From Isoetes taiwanensis (lineage: Eukaryota; Streptophyta; Lycopodiopsida; Isoetales; Isoetaceae), in assembly GCA_021234155.1 (NCBI GenBank), contig JAJEKV010000052.1, positions 3,825,606 through 3,889,605 on the forward strand: a DNA stretch of 64,000 nucleotides. The letters run 5' to 3'. Shown one piece after another: positions 1-11,430 of this stretch (its first letter is position 1; every line of letters starts with the position of its first letter). The position numbers and the translations under genes were made by a program. The notes under the pieces were generated by a model that saw only the letters and a program-made list of their open reading frames with translations, did no database searches and was not told where the DNA came from.

Positions 1-450
1 ACAAGACACCGCTGTTTCTACAAGGCCGACCTATGATCGCCCGGGTTTGACAAGTTCTCCCGACCGATCTGGAATCTTTTGGGCCTTCCCCAAGAGGGGC
101 CCCCGAACGGAGGATCCAACGGCCGGATAGGGGAACCGGCCCGGAGGGTGGTCATTAGCGCAGCCCCCGGGGAGCCGCCAGAAGGGCTGCCGGGAACTTT
201 TTGATCCCCCCTCTTGGGGTCCGGACTCTCCCTCTTGTGAGGGATCCCCGCAAGGTCCCGCCTCGCTTGACTTGGGAAGGGTGCCACCGTTGTCCCGCAA
301 ACCGGGCTGCCCCCGACCGCTCTAATGCTAACCCTTTGACCTAGACCTTCTCCTAAAATTTCAAAATTGGGTCAGGTAGGCTGGAAATGGATTAGATTCC
401 ACCGGCAAAAATCAGAATTTATTTTCGCATAATGCATTAATTGCTAATTT
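1..450. repeat. Satellite unit, left partial copy
   Basis: This matches the second part of the full units (from the ACAAGACACC block to the ATGAATGTCTTGCC landmark). It is truncated by the window edge. Confidence 0.9.
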
Positions 451-1555
451 ATGAATGTCTTGCCATCGCAAAAAGCTCGACTTCTACTTGCCACATCGGG
501 AGGAGGACAGGCCCAAACTCCGGCCCGCCAGGGCCTCCCTTGCTCCGAGATTCTCGGCCGCACTTTCTGGCCAGTCCCTAAGTGCAACAGACTCAAGTCT
601 CGCCCCCAAAACGCAAACCCTTCTAGAACCCCGCAACCCACTGTGGTTTACGCTTTTGGAGGCCCTCCTTGTCGATTCGCAAGGGACCTTGCGCCGCGGA
701 CTTGACGGGAGTGGGGGTGTTGACTTTGTGAGCACGGACTCCCTAAAATCCCCCTAAGCCGCTGCCCCCACTCTCCTCCCCAAGGCCCCGGGGACGGACG
801 GCCACCTCCCTCTCCTGAATCCATTTGACTCGCCAATGGACTCAGAACGCCGACATTGCCCCGGGGACCAAGTTCCGGGCCGTGAAGACCACCCCACCTC
901 CAAGAAGCCAAAGTAGCTCACTTCCATCACACTCGTAGGAATAATTGGCCTAGGGATGGATGCTGGATACCGCCGTGGAGGGCGGAGTGTTTCTTTTGCA
1001 AAACCGACCTTGTAACTTGCTCCCTAGGGTAATTTCGCCATTCCGACGATTTGGCAGTGGTCGATTTGCCATTCCTCGAGCCTCCCTGCGTCCGAACGAC
1101 AAGACATCATGGGTTTCTACAAGGTCGACCTCAGACGCCGGGTTTGACAAGTTCTCCTGACCGATCTGGAATCTTTTGGGCCTTCCCCAAGAGGGGCCCC
1201 CGAACGGAGGATCCAACGGCCGGATAGGGGAACCGGCTCCCGGAGGGTGGTCATTAGCGCAGCCCGGGGAGCCGCCAGAAGGGCTGCCTCGGGAACTTTT
1301 TGATCCCGCCTCTTGGGGTCCTGGACTCTCCCTCTTGTGAGGGATCCCCGCAAGGTCCCCGCCTCGCTTGACTTGGGGAAGGGTGCCACTGTTGCCCCCG
1401 CAACGGGCTGCCCCGACCGCTCTAATGCTAACCCTTTGACCTAGACCTTCTCCTCAAAAATTTCAAAAATTGGGCCGTAGGCCGGAAATGGATTAGGATT
1501 CCAGCCGGCAAAAAATCAGAATTTATTTTCGCATAAATGCATTAATTGCTAATTT
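451..1555. repeat. Satellite unit 1 (1105 bp)
   Basis: Full copy, from one ATGAATGTCTTGCC landmark to the next. It holds all conserved blocks in order. The unit start is arbitrary, because a tandem array has no natural origin visible here. Confidence 0.9.
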
Positions 1556-2653
1556 ATGAATGTCTTGCCACGCAAAAGCACCTCGACTTCTACTTGCCAC
1601 ATCGGGAGGAGGACAGGCCCAAACTCCGCCCGCCGCGCCCTTGTTCAGATTCTCGGGCTGCTCTTTCAGGCCGTGTCCCAGTGCAAATGATCAAGTCTCG
1701 CCCCCAAAACGCAAAACCCTTCTAGAACCCCGCAACCCACGTGGTTTACGCTTTTGGAGGCCCCTCTTGTCGTGATTCGGGACCTTGCGCCGCGGATTCT
1801 GACGTGGAGTGGGGGTGTTGACGCCTTTGAGCACGGACCCTAAAATCCCCCGAAGTCGCTTGCCCCCTAATTCTCCTCTCCCAAGGCCCTGGGACGGGAC
1901 GGGTGACCTCTCCGAATCAAGGATTTGACTCCGCCAATGGACTCGAACGCCGACATTGCCCGGGGACCAAGTTCCGCGGGCCGTAAGACCACCCCGGACC
2001 TCCAAGAAGCGCCAAAGTAGCTCACTTCCATCACACTCGTAGTCAATTGGCCTAGATGTGGATGCGGATACCGCCGTGGGAGGGCGTGAGTGTTTCTTTC
2101 TTTTGCAAAACCGACCTTGTAACTTGCTCCCTAGGGTAATTTCGCCATTTCGGATGATTTGGGTGGTCGATTTGCCATTCCGAGCCTCCCTGCCCGAACG
2201 ACAAGACACCGCGGGTTTCTACAAGGTCAACCTCGTGACGCCAGGGTTTGACAAGTTCTCCTGACCGATCCGAATTTTGGGCCTTCCCCAAGAGGGGCCC
2301 CGAACGGAGGATCCAACGGCCGGATAGGGGAACCGGCCCGAGAGGGTGGTCATTAGCGCAGCCCCTGGGAGCCGCCAGAAGGGATGCCTTGGGAACTTTT
2401 TGATCCCCCTCTTGGGGTCCGGACTCTCCCTCTTGTGAGGGATCCCCGCAAGGTCCTGGCCTCGCTTGACTTGGGAAGGGTGCCACCGGGCTGTTCCCCG
2501 CAACGGCTGCCCCGGACCGCTCTAATGCTAACCCTTTGACCTAGACCTTCTCCCAAAATTTCAAAAAATTGGGCTGTGTGGCCGGAAATGGATTAGGATT
2601 CCACCGCAAAAAATCAGAATTTATTTTCGCATAATGCATTAATTAAGTAATTT
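1556..2653. repeat. Satellite unit 2 (1098 bp)
   Basis: Full copy. The landmark here reads GTCTTGCCACGCAAAAG, one base shorter than in unit 1. Block order is the same. Confidence 0.9.
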
Positions 2654-3748
2654 ATGAATGTCTTGCCATCGCAAAAGGATTTCTACTTGCCACATCGGGA
2701 GGAGGACAGGCCCAAACTCCGGGCCGGGCCTTCCTTGTTCTGCATTCTCGCTGCAGCTTTTGTCGCCGTGTCCCTGTGCAACAGACTCAAGTCTCGCCCC
2801 CAAAACGCAAACCCTTCTAGAACCCGGCAACCCACAGTGGTTTACGCTTTGGGAGGCCCTCTCCTTTGTCGATTCCAGCGGGACCTGGGGGCCTTTGACT
2901 TGACGGGAGAGGGGGGTGTTGACGCCAGAGCACGGACCCTAAAATCCCCCGAAGTCGCTTGCCCTCAACTTCCTCTCCCCAAGGCCCCTCGGGACTGACG
3001 GCCACCTCCCCCTCCGAATCGCGATTTGACTCGCCAATGGACTCTAACGCCGACATTGCCCCGGGGACCAAGTTCCGTGGGCCGTAAGACCACCCGACTT
3101 CCAAGAAGCCAAAGTAGCTCACTTCCATCACACTCAGAGTCAATTGGCCTAGGATGTGGATGCGGATACCGCCGTGGAGGGCGGAGTGTTTTTCTTTGCA
3201 AAACCGACCTTGTAACTTGCTCCCTAGGGTAATTTCGGCCATTCCGACGCATTTAGGTGGTCGATTTGCTATTCCGAGCCTCCCGCGTCTCGAACGACAA
3301 GACATCATGCTTTTACAAGGCGATCTCGTGATCACTGGGTTTGACAAGTTCTCCTGACCGATCTGGAAATTTTGGGCCTTCCCAAGAGGGGCCCTCGAAC
3401 GGAGGATCCAACGGCCGGATAGGGGAACCGGGCCCGGAGGGTGGTCATTAGCGCAGCCCCGGGAGCGCCGCCAGAAGGGCTGCGGGAACTTTTTGATCCC
3501 GCCTTTGGGGTCCGGACTCTCCCCTCTTGTGAGGGATCCCCTGCAAGGTCCTGGCCTCGTTTGGACTTGGGAAGGGTGCCAGCCGGCTGTTCCCGCAACG
3601 GGCTGCCCCGACCATTCTAATGCTAACCCTTTGACCTAGACCTTCTCCCAAAATTTCTGAAAATTGGGTCGCGGTGTCGGAAATGGATTAGATTCCAGCT
3701 GGCAAAAAATCAGAATTTATTTTCGCATAATGCATTAATTGCGAATTT
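2654..3748. repeat. Satellite unit 3 (1095 bp)
   Basis: Full copy. It lacks a few bases after the landmark (GCAAAAGGATTTCTACTTGC), and is otherwise collinear with the other units. Confidence 0.9.
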
Positions 3749-4855
3749 ATGAATGTCTTACCGGGCCAAAAAAGCGCCTAATTTCTACTTGCCACATCGG
3801 GAGGAGGACATGCCCAAACTCCGGGCCCGGCCGGGCCCCTTGTTCGTGATTCTCGGCTGTAGCCTTGTGGGCCGTCCCAAGTGTAATGTATTAAGTCTCG
3901 CCCCCAAAACGCAAAACCCTTCTAGAACCCTCGCAACCCATGTGGTTTACATGTTTTGGAGGCCCTCTCCTTGTCGATTCAAGCGGACCTTGCTGACTGA
4001 CTTGACGTGGGAGGGGGTGTTGAGGCTGCAGCACGGACCCTAAAATCCCCCTGAAGCCGCTTGCCTCCGGCTTCTCTCCCCTGGCCCGGGGACTCGACCT
4101 GCACCTCCCTCTCCGAATCACATTTGACTCTCGCCAATGGACTCTTAACGCCGACATTTCCCGGGGACCAAGTTCCGCGGGCCGTAAGACCACCCACTCT
4201 CCAAGAAGCCAAAGTAGCTCACTTCCATCACACTCTCAGGTCAATTGGCCTAGGATGGGATGGATGGATATCGTCGTGGGAGGGCGTGAGTGTTTCTTTC
4301 TTTTGCAAAACCGACCTTTGTAACTTGCTCCCTAGGTAATTTCGCCATTCCGACGATTTGGCAGGGGTCGATTTGCCATTCCGAGCCTCCTGCGTTCTGA
4401 ATCCATAAGACACTACGGTTTCCCTACAAGGTTACACTTGTGGACGCCTCAGGTTTGACAAGTTCTCCCTGACCATCTGAATCTTTTGGCCTTCCCAAGA
4501 GGGGCCCCCGAACGGAGGATCCAACTATTTTGATAGGGGAACCGGCCCGAGGGTGGTTCATTAGCGCAGCCCCGTGGGAGCGCCGTGAAGGGCTGCCTGA
4601 ACTTTTTGATCCCCTCTGGGGTCCGGACTCTCCTTCTGCGGAGGGATCCTCGCAAGGTCCCCGGGCCTCGTTTGACTTGGGAAGGGTGCCAGCCTGGTTG
4701 TTCCCCGCAACGGGCTGCCCCACTCATTCTAATGCTGTCCCCTTGACCTAGACCTTCTCCTAAAAATTTCGAAAATTGGGCTGTGTTGAAATGGATTAGG
4801 ATTCCAGCTGGCAAAAAATCAGAATTTATTTTCGCATAAATGCATTAATTAATTT
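3749..4855. repeat. Satellite unit 4 (1107 bp)
   Basis: Full copy and the most diverged landmark (GTCTTACCGGGCC). The block after GAACGGAGGATCCAAC, normally GGCCGGATAGGGG, reads TATTTTGATAGGGG. Confidence 0.9.
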
Positions 4856-5335
4856 ATGAATGTCTTGCCAATGCAGTGCGCTCGACTTCTACTCTGCTAC
4901 ATCGGGAGGGAGTGACAGGCCCAAACTCCGCCTCGGCCGGGCCTCTTTGCCCGCATTCTCGCTGCTTCGCCAGGTCCTATGCAACATTCAAGTCTCGCCC
5001 CCAAAACGCAAACCCTTCTAGAACCCGCAACCCACGTGGTTTACGCTTTGGAGGCCCTCCTTGTCGATCTGAGCGACCTTTACCGCTGACTTGACGTGGA
5101 GTGGGGGTAAGTTGATGAGCATCTGACCCCAAAAATTCCCCCGAAGCCGCTTGCCCCCAATTCCCTCCCCCCAAGGCCCCTGGGGACGACGGGCGACCTC
5201 CCTCCTAATCGCCATTTGATTCCCTCGCCATAATGGACTCTAACGCCGACGCTGGGTTCTGACCAAGTTCTGCGGACTGTAGACTCAATTCACGCCTCAA
5301 CAACCGCTTCTAAGTCGCCTCTTTCCCATACATCT
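4856..5335. repeat. Satellite unit, right partial copy at the array edge
   Basis: It follows the unit through the CCAAAACGCAAACCCTTCTA and GACCAAGTTC blocks. Similarity decays over about 5260-5335, which marks the array boundary. Confidence 0.85.
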
Positions 5336-5830
5336 TTTTATAATCCAGAAAACTATTTTGTCCCTCCGCCATTACAAAAGTGTAAGTACTATATAATGCA
5401 CAATAGTTTGAACGTGCATGGATAGATACAATATATGGTAGTATAAACCCTAAACCCTAAACCCTAAATCCTAAATGGATGTAATTGGGCTCTGACACTA
5501 TAGTCCTCCACTCAAGGTGAAGCCTAATTCATGCCCTTTCTTCGAAAGTATGCACCTTTATATAAGTTTCCCAATTTTCAATAAAGATCTTTTTGGAGAC
5601 GCTAGCCCTCCGATACATAGAGTCCCCCTCCACTCCAAGGTGAAGTCTATTATATGACCTTGACTACGCCACACCCTCAATTTTGTAATCTACATTGTAC
5701 TTAGTGAAGGTATGAAGGTGAGTTTGGGCCAGCACACTGGCCCTTCCACTCAAGGTGGAGGCGCATCGTCCTGACCAAAAACACCTTTTTTTTACTACTC
5801 GCAGTGACACGCCCTTCCTAGTTTATATAT
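5336..5830. repeat. Array-flanking spacer with three degenerate copies of a 115-120-bp repeat
   Basis: No gene is seen. The motif CTCCACTCAAGGTGAAG (with variants) occurs near 5507, 5628 and 5742, each just before a pyrimidine-rich tract. This suggests a decayed tandem repeat of about 115-120 bp. Confidence 0.5.
5445..5475. repeat. Short interstitial telomere-like tract (CCCTAAA)
   Basis: Three exact CCCTAAA heptamers in a row are followed by a variant TCCTAAA. This is the plant (Arabidopsis-type) telomere repeat in the C-rich orientation, about 110 bp past the satellite edge. It is too short to be a functional telomere. Confidence 0.85.
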
Positions 5831-8820
5831 GTCTAGGCTACTAAATACAAGAATCAAGAATCTTACATGTGACTGTTCCGCATATCCAAAGCCTCCCCCG
5901 GTGGTAAGACAAAGATCAACTGCCTCCGCCATCTCCAGCGCCGACATGCCGGCGACCTTGGTGATCCATGTAGGGCAAAGAAATAAGTATAAGATATGGT
6001 TAAAAGAAGAACACCAAAGGCTTAGGCCGAAGAGGAGTTTTTAAAGAAAAATAAATAAATGAAGGCCCAGAAAAAGTTGTTTATATAGAAATCTTTAACG
6101 CAAAGATGACGCGGACGCCGCCGGGCCGACGAGTGTCAATCTGGCCACATGCCAAGTCACCTACTAATTTGGCAAAGAATCGCGCAAGTACGCACGCACG
6201 TCAGACGCTTCTCAGACCACGCCGCATGCTTAATGATAGTCCAACGGCCAAAAATCCGTGTCACATGACCCGGCAAAGCATAATGCGGGCAAGTAATGCA
6301 TCGTGACGCAGTCTTTTGTTCTCAGACAAATACATGACGCCGCAGATGCGAATGCCTCCCCGACATTTGTTCGACATTTGTCGTGACATTTGCCTGCTAT
6401 GAAATTTATGTATACCTATGCCGCTCGAGCAACCTAAAACTGAGCAAGTTTTGTGTAACAACCTAAAAACTGCGATACCTCAAAACACTTGAACATAGCT
6501 TGATTAGCCGCGATCACAGAAAGCAAATTATGCGGATGTGTCCGACATTTGCCGACATTTGTCGTGACGATGCCACCCAAAGGGCGGCATTTTAGGCAAA
6601 TTTGACGTGACGCTGGCCACATGGGACATTAATGCCTTTGACGGTAAGGAGTCAGCCGGCAGCTTCTCCCACTGGCACGGACACCAAGTTCTCATTCATT
6701 GCATTTCGTTGCTTCTTCTAAAGATGTTGGACCGAGGATATGGGGAGTCCCACTTTGACTACAATTCAATATTCTCGCTAGAAATTCTAGGTAAATCCAT
6801 ATGCCATTTCTAATTCCTTCTTTTTTCTCTTTCTCGATCAACCGTGGCTAAATTCTATGAGCTCAAAAAATTCGATCAACCATCTCCAACCCATGTCCAC
6901 ATCACTAAATTCATCCGCTTTTTCAAAATACCCATAGCACAACAGCCTATACAAATTCAAATGCTACGTTATTGTCATATCCTTATTCATCGGCATTCAT
7001 CTTCGATATCCATCCCGACCATGTTCATCTTCTTCATATTTTTATCTTCAAATCTCCATTTGAAAACCGCATTTCGTAAATCTATATCATATCATATATC
7101 CAAATTTCAGATTCTTACATCATGCTTATATACACATAAGGCGCTGCTTCAAAAATTCCGATCAACTATAGCCAAATTCTGAGCTCAAAAATTCTCGATC
7201 AACCGTGAGCTAACTGCAGCTCAAAAACTACCAGTAAGTATTATAGTTATATCAAAAAAGATAGAATTTAAGTTGCTTCAATACCAAATATTTTAATTCC
7301 AAACAAACAAAAATCCTTTCTCAAGAAAAGGGCTGTTGCATCCCGTGATCAACATCAGAATTTCCAGCCACCAAAGTAGATCCTTCGCCAAATTGGCGTA
7401 AAAATTTTTTACCTTGATATCTCTCAAACGGAAACCACATCATTCACCCGCAAATTTTGCCTTGACAAACCTCGCCTCCAAATTAAGACATAACTTTGCT
7501 TAACTATCCCAATAACAAAGATTCAAATTTCCGCTTACGCATTGATTTTAATCTATAAAATGTAAGCATCTTACCTTTTTTTTCTCTCCACACCCATCGC
7601 ATAGTCAGCTCGCTACCTTTTGGAATGACGAAATGGGAAACAAAACTTCAACGGTAGAATCAGCTTATCAACCGCTTCACTCTGGTTGCACACAAGCATC
7701 TAAATGAAATGCCAGCCTCAAGGACTTTCTTATCTAAACTTAATCTACACTATCTTGAGAGCCAATCTAGATCCACCACGTAAATATCTCGTGGAGTGTC
7801 TATATAATATCCTCTAGGCTGAACTTTGTATAAAATTTTATGGCTCAAGATCAAACGCGGAATCCAAGCTCTCTGGGTAAAAAGATGATGCGCATCATTT
7901 CTATACTCCCTTGCCAACCCCCATCAGAAAAACTACGCACATCTTCGCCACACCGAGATTATTTGCGGTGGTCGCAACTGATAAGAATGCATTCTCGGCC
8001 GCAATGGCAAGCCGAGACCTGACGGTGCACACCCCATAAAGCCATTCGCAATCCTGATTCGAGCAACTGGTTAGAATATTGTAATGCTGTAATTGCAGGA
8101 GATGAAGAAGCAAATCTATAATAAATGACCTGAGAATAATAGAACTTCCGGCACAAAGACCGTGTATGACTAGATATATTATTATTTCATATTTTTATAG
8201 CCGCAATTGACATGGTTGGGATGTAATATAGCGATGTTCTTGTTTGGATGTGAGAAATCAACTCAAAAAGTGCATTGCTCTGGGGAACTCATATGTTTAT
8301 AATTATCAAATTATCGTGGATTTGAAAGACACCAAGTAGGAATTGCTTTGATTTTTGAAGGCTAGACCTACCAAAACGCCAAAGATACAATGTAGAAGAA
8401 TGCAGAGCACCTTGATTGTTTGCCCTAAATCGCTTTAAAACAATGGAACATGAATTGAAGGAAAAAGTAGCACCATCCGGCCAAGCTAACTGCACATATA
8501 CCATGAAGATCGAGAAGAATAAATTAGGTGTTAGAACTTTGTAAGCAAATTTTACATTGTGCTTACTACATATGGAACCATTTGTTCAATTGGCTTAAGC
8601 CATCTCAAATAGGTGATGAAGAAGCGTTTCCCCAGCTAAGGCACACCGCCTAACATTAGGTGGTTTAGGAATTATTCCTCGATGAAGCTCAATCCATTAG
8701 AAAAGCTCACACTAAAAAGTTCAATGCGTTTACCGCTTAAGGGCACAATAATGAAGATGGTGCTCTTCGAACATGCTTACCTTCTACTTACACATATGTC
8801 ATATATGTCACATATGTTTT
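5831..8820. other. No recognisable gene; short duplicated motifs
   Basis: Only short open frames without family features are present (for example plus-strand frames at 5829-6044 and 6844-7182). The motif CGACATTTGTCGTGAC occurs at about 6374 and again at about 6557, each time preceded by further CGACATTTG copies. A block of about 50 bp built on CGATCAACCGTG and GAGCTCAAAAA occurs at 6833-6881 and 7156-7229. AT-rich sequence, otherwise featureless. Confidence 0.6.
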
Positions 8821-8825
8821 AAAAG

Positions 8826-8938
8826 TTCTAGAATGTTCCTAGAAAGTTTTAAAAAAAGTTTTAAAATATAAGAGAATCTTGGTGAGTTTCAAGGAATCCT
8901 TCTAGAAAAATTCCTTAATGTTGTAGAAAGTTCTAGAA
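8826..8938. promoter_or_regulatory. Cluster of perfect heat-shock-element trimers
   Basis: TTCTAGAATGTTC at 8826-8838 and GAAAGTTCTAGAA at 8926-8938 both fit the three-unit heat shock element (alternating TTC and GAA, two-base gaps). Between them lies an imperfect TTCTAGAAAAATTC at 8900-8913. In plants such sites bind heat-shock factors. No gene start is visible beside them, so activity is unproven; chance in AT-rich sequence is less likely for two perfect trimers in 113 bp. Similar trimers recur at 19737 and 19839. Confidence 0.45.
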
Positions 8939-8945
8939 TGAATGT

Positions 8946-9868
8946 TAAGCAGAGAATACACTTATTTTCTTCCCAAAGCATTTTGCTAGATGACCACTAA
9001 AAATATTTTAGTTCAACTAACTCCACAATTCTTCTTGATTTTCGATGAACAAACTTTGTCCAAGAAGGCAACAACCTCCACAACCTCGCATCGGCCATAA
9101 TGAAGAAATTAAAAGATGCTTAAGAGATTTCAAAAGCGCGATGATTTTTGTCACAGATAAGTTGTGATCAGTTTCTGGATCATACAATCATGCAAAGAAG
9201 AATCCATAAAATTCAAGGCCAAATCCAACAAGTTCATGAGTCATGAAGCTTGTAAAAAATAATCCGAAAGCATGGCGCGAAAAATTTGCACTAAAGGACC
9301 CCTGAAGAATGCTCAAGAAGCTCAACCGCTTTGTGATCCTTAAGCTCCGTGCCTAAGCCCATTTCTTCTCTTTCGGTGACCATGACATGCTCTACTTTGA
9401 AGACTTCCAAGGTAATAACAATTGGCAGCTTTAGATACTTCCATCGGGTATATAAAATGAGCTATGTTCCACTCCACTTTCCATGTGGCGGATCTCCTCA
9501 AACAAGGCCATCATCAGTAGCCACATATATCTCGGCCAAAATCCCCTCATCAATGGGCTCATTTCTTCATATGGAACTCAGTGCAATTGAAACGAAATTC
9601 CTCCAACACCATCATATATCACAAAATCATCCCTCTGGACACAAGGTAGTTGCAAGTTCAAGCATTGTCACGATTCCAACCTTCGATGTTGATCTTTCAA
9701 CTTCCATAGTGCCATTAGAATTACTTGTATACCCACCATTATCTAGCCATGTCACCCAAATTTGCCAACATCACCCACGAAAAGACCAAAGATGGACATC
9801 TCTTGGTTTTTGGCCTAGGTCAAAACTTGACCTTGCTTACTTGGCATGCCATGTCACTGGGTGCCTAT
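8946..9868. other. No recognised gene; one 173-codon open frame on plus strand
   Basis: The frame at 9349-9870 is open for 173 codons, but the protein (Ser/His/Pro-rich, no signal peptide, no motif I recognise) looks like non-coding translation. It ends at the edge of the minisatellite. The rest is AT-rich with nothing to report. Confidence 0.4.
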
Positions 9869-11430
9869 AGGGTGGCATGCTTTTTCGCGGAGACTCAGGT
9901 GGCATGCCCCAGCCACCTTGGCATGTCGAGCCACCTTGGCCGTTTGGAGCCACCTCAAGACAGTTGGAGCCCACTGGCATTACATATGGCAGTCCACGCG
10001 GCCGCCTGGAGCCACCTCGCATGTTGAGTTTGTGGTGGCAGCTGCTGGAGCCTACTCTTGGTATGTTTGGAGAGCTACCGTATGTTTTGAGCTCGGTGGT
10101 ATGTTGGAGCCTAGATGGTAGTGTTTGAGCCACTTGTGAATGTTGGAGCCTAGGTGGTATGTTGGAGCCTATGCGGGTATATTTGGAGCTACTCTTTTGG
10201 CAAGTTGGAGTATAGGTGGCAAGCTTTAAGCTCGCGGCATGTTTGAGCACGCTGGGAGCCTAGGTGGCATGTTTGAGCCATTTTGTTTATGCTGTTCTTG
10301 TGGTGGCATGTTTGAGCCACCTTTGGTATAAGTTTGTTTTTAGGTGGCATGTTGGAGCCACTCCTGGGGCATGTGTGGAACCACCTCTTGGTATGTTTGG
10401 AGCCTGATGGCATATGTTTGAGCCACCTTGGTATGTTGGAGCCTACTGGCATGCTTGGAGCTACTCTTGGCATGCTTGAGCACGCTGGTTTCACTTCCAG
10501 ATGTTGGAGCCACCTTGGCATGCTGGGAGCCTAGGTGGGCATGTTGAGACCACGGGCATGCTTGGAGCTACCTTGGTATGCTTGAGCCTGTGTGGCATGT
10601 TGGAGCCTGGTGGTGGCATGCTTGAGCCACCTTGGTGATGTTGGAGCCCACGCATATTTGAGCCACCTTGGCAAGTTGTATATTAGGTGGCATGTTAGAG
10701 CCCTCGCTGCGGGCATGTTTGAGCATGTTAGGAGCCTAGGTTATGTTGGAGCTACTTACGTGATATGTTGTGGAGTTTTTACGGGTATGTTTGGAGTGTT
10801 TGTGGTGGCGGTGTTAGAGCCACGGCATGTTGAGCCTAGGTGGGTGCTTCTGGAGCCAAATTCTCGTGGGTATTACGGGGTTTAGGTGGTATGTTGTGAG
10901 CTACCTTGGCATGTTGGAGGCCAGGTGGCATGGTGGAGCCCACGGGTAGCGTTTGAGCCACCTTGGCATGTTTGAGCCTAGGTGGCATGTTGGAGCCTAG
11001 GTGGCATGTTTGAGCCACCGGCATGTTTGAGCCTAGGTGGTGTTGGGAGCCTAGGGTGGCATGTTTGAGCCAATTTTGAGATGCTTCTGGCAAGCCTAGG
11101 TGGCATGTTAAGCTACCTTGCATGTTGGAGCTTCAAGTGAGCTCACATGGCATGTTTTGAGCCTATGTGGTGGATGCTTGGAGCTACCTAGGAATGTTGA
11201 GCCTAGGTGGCATGTTGCTTCCACGCGGGTATATTTTATACCCTTTGGCAAAGTTGCCATAGGCATGTTGGAGCCCTCATGCGGGCATGTTTTGAGCACG
11301 CTGGAGCCCAGGGCATGTTTGTTTTCATTTTGTCATGCTGGAGCCCAGGTGGCATGCTGGAGCCAATCTTGGCATGCCTGGAGCCCAGGGTGGCATGTTA
11401 GATTTCACCCTGGCATGTTGGTGCCCACGT
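9869..11430. repeat. Minisatellite, unit about 20 bp, about 75 copies
   Basis: Degenerate repeats of GGCATGTTGGAGCCTAGGT and its variant GGCATGTTTGAGCCACCTT fill the interval. The two variants alternate irregularly. Because GCCACCT is the reverse complement of AGGTGGC, neighbouring variants can pair as hairpins. Open frames on both strands give repeated peptides (such as PPRLKHA on the minus strand), but the unit length drifts between 18 and 22 bp and breaks every frame. Copy number is an estimate from length. Confidence 0.93.

Larger units (their letters stand above)
1..5335. repeat. Tandem satellite array, unit about 1.1 kb
   Basis: The block AATTTATGAATGTCTTGCCA recurs, with small changes, with its ATG at 451, 1556, 2654, 3749 and 4856, giving periods of 1105, 1098, 1095 and 1107 bp. 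Other conserved blocks keep the same order in every copy: GAACGGAGGATCCAAC, GGTGGTCATTAGCGCAGCCC, CTTTTTGATCCC, TTTGACCTAGACCTTCTCC and CCTAGGGTAATTTCGCC. The array is clearly more GC-rich than the sequence after it. It runs off the left window edge and fades near 5335. Copies differ mostly by 1-5-base indels. Open frames exist on both strands but change frame from copy to copy, so I treat it as non-coding. Family unknown; a subtelomeric or pericentromeric satellite is an inference from the telomere-like tract beside it. Confidence 0.93.

Noticed and set aside
18-5094. Many open frames of 60-176 codons on both strands in the satellite
   Set aside because: The frame changes from unit to unit through indels and no protein sequence is conserved between copies, as expected for stop-poor GC-rich repeats.
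9349-9870. 173-codon frame as a gene
   Set aside because: No domain, no splice or promoter evidence, and it ends in the minisatellite.
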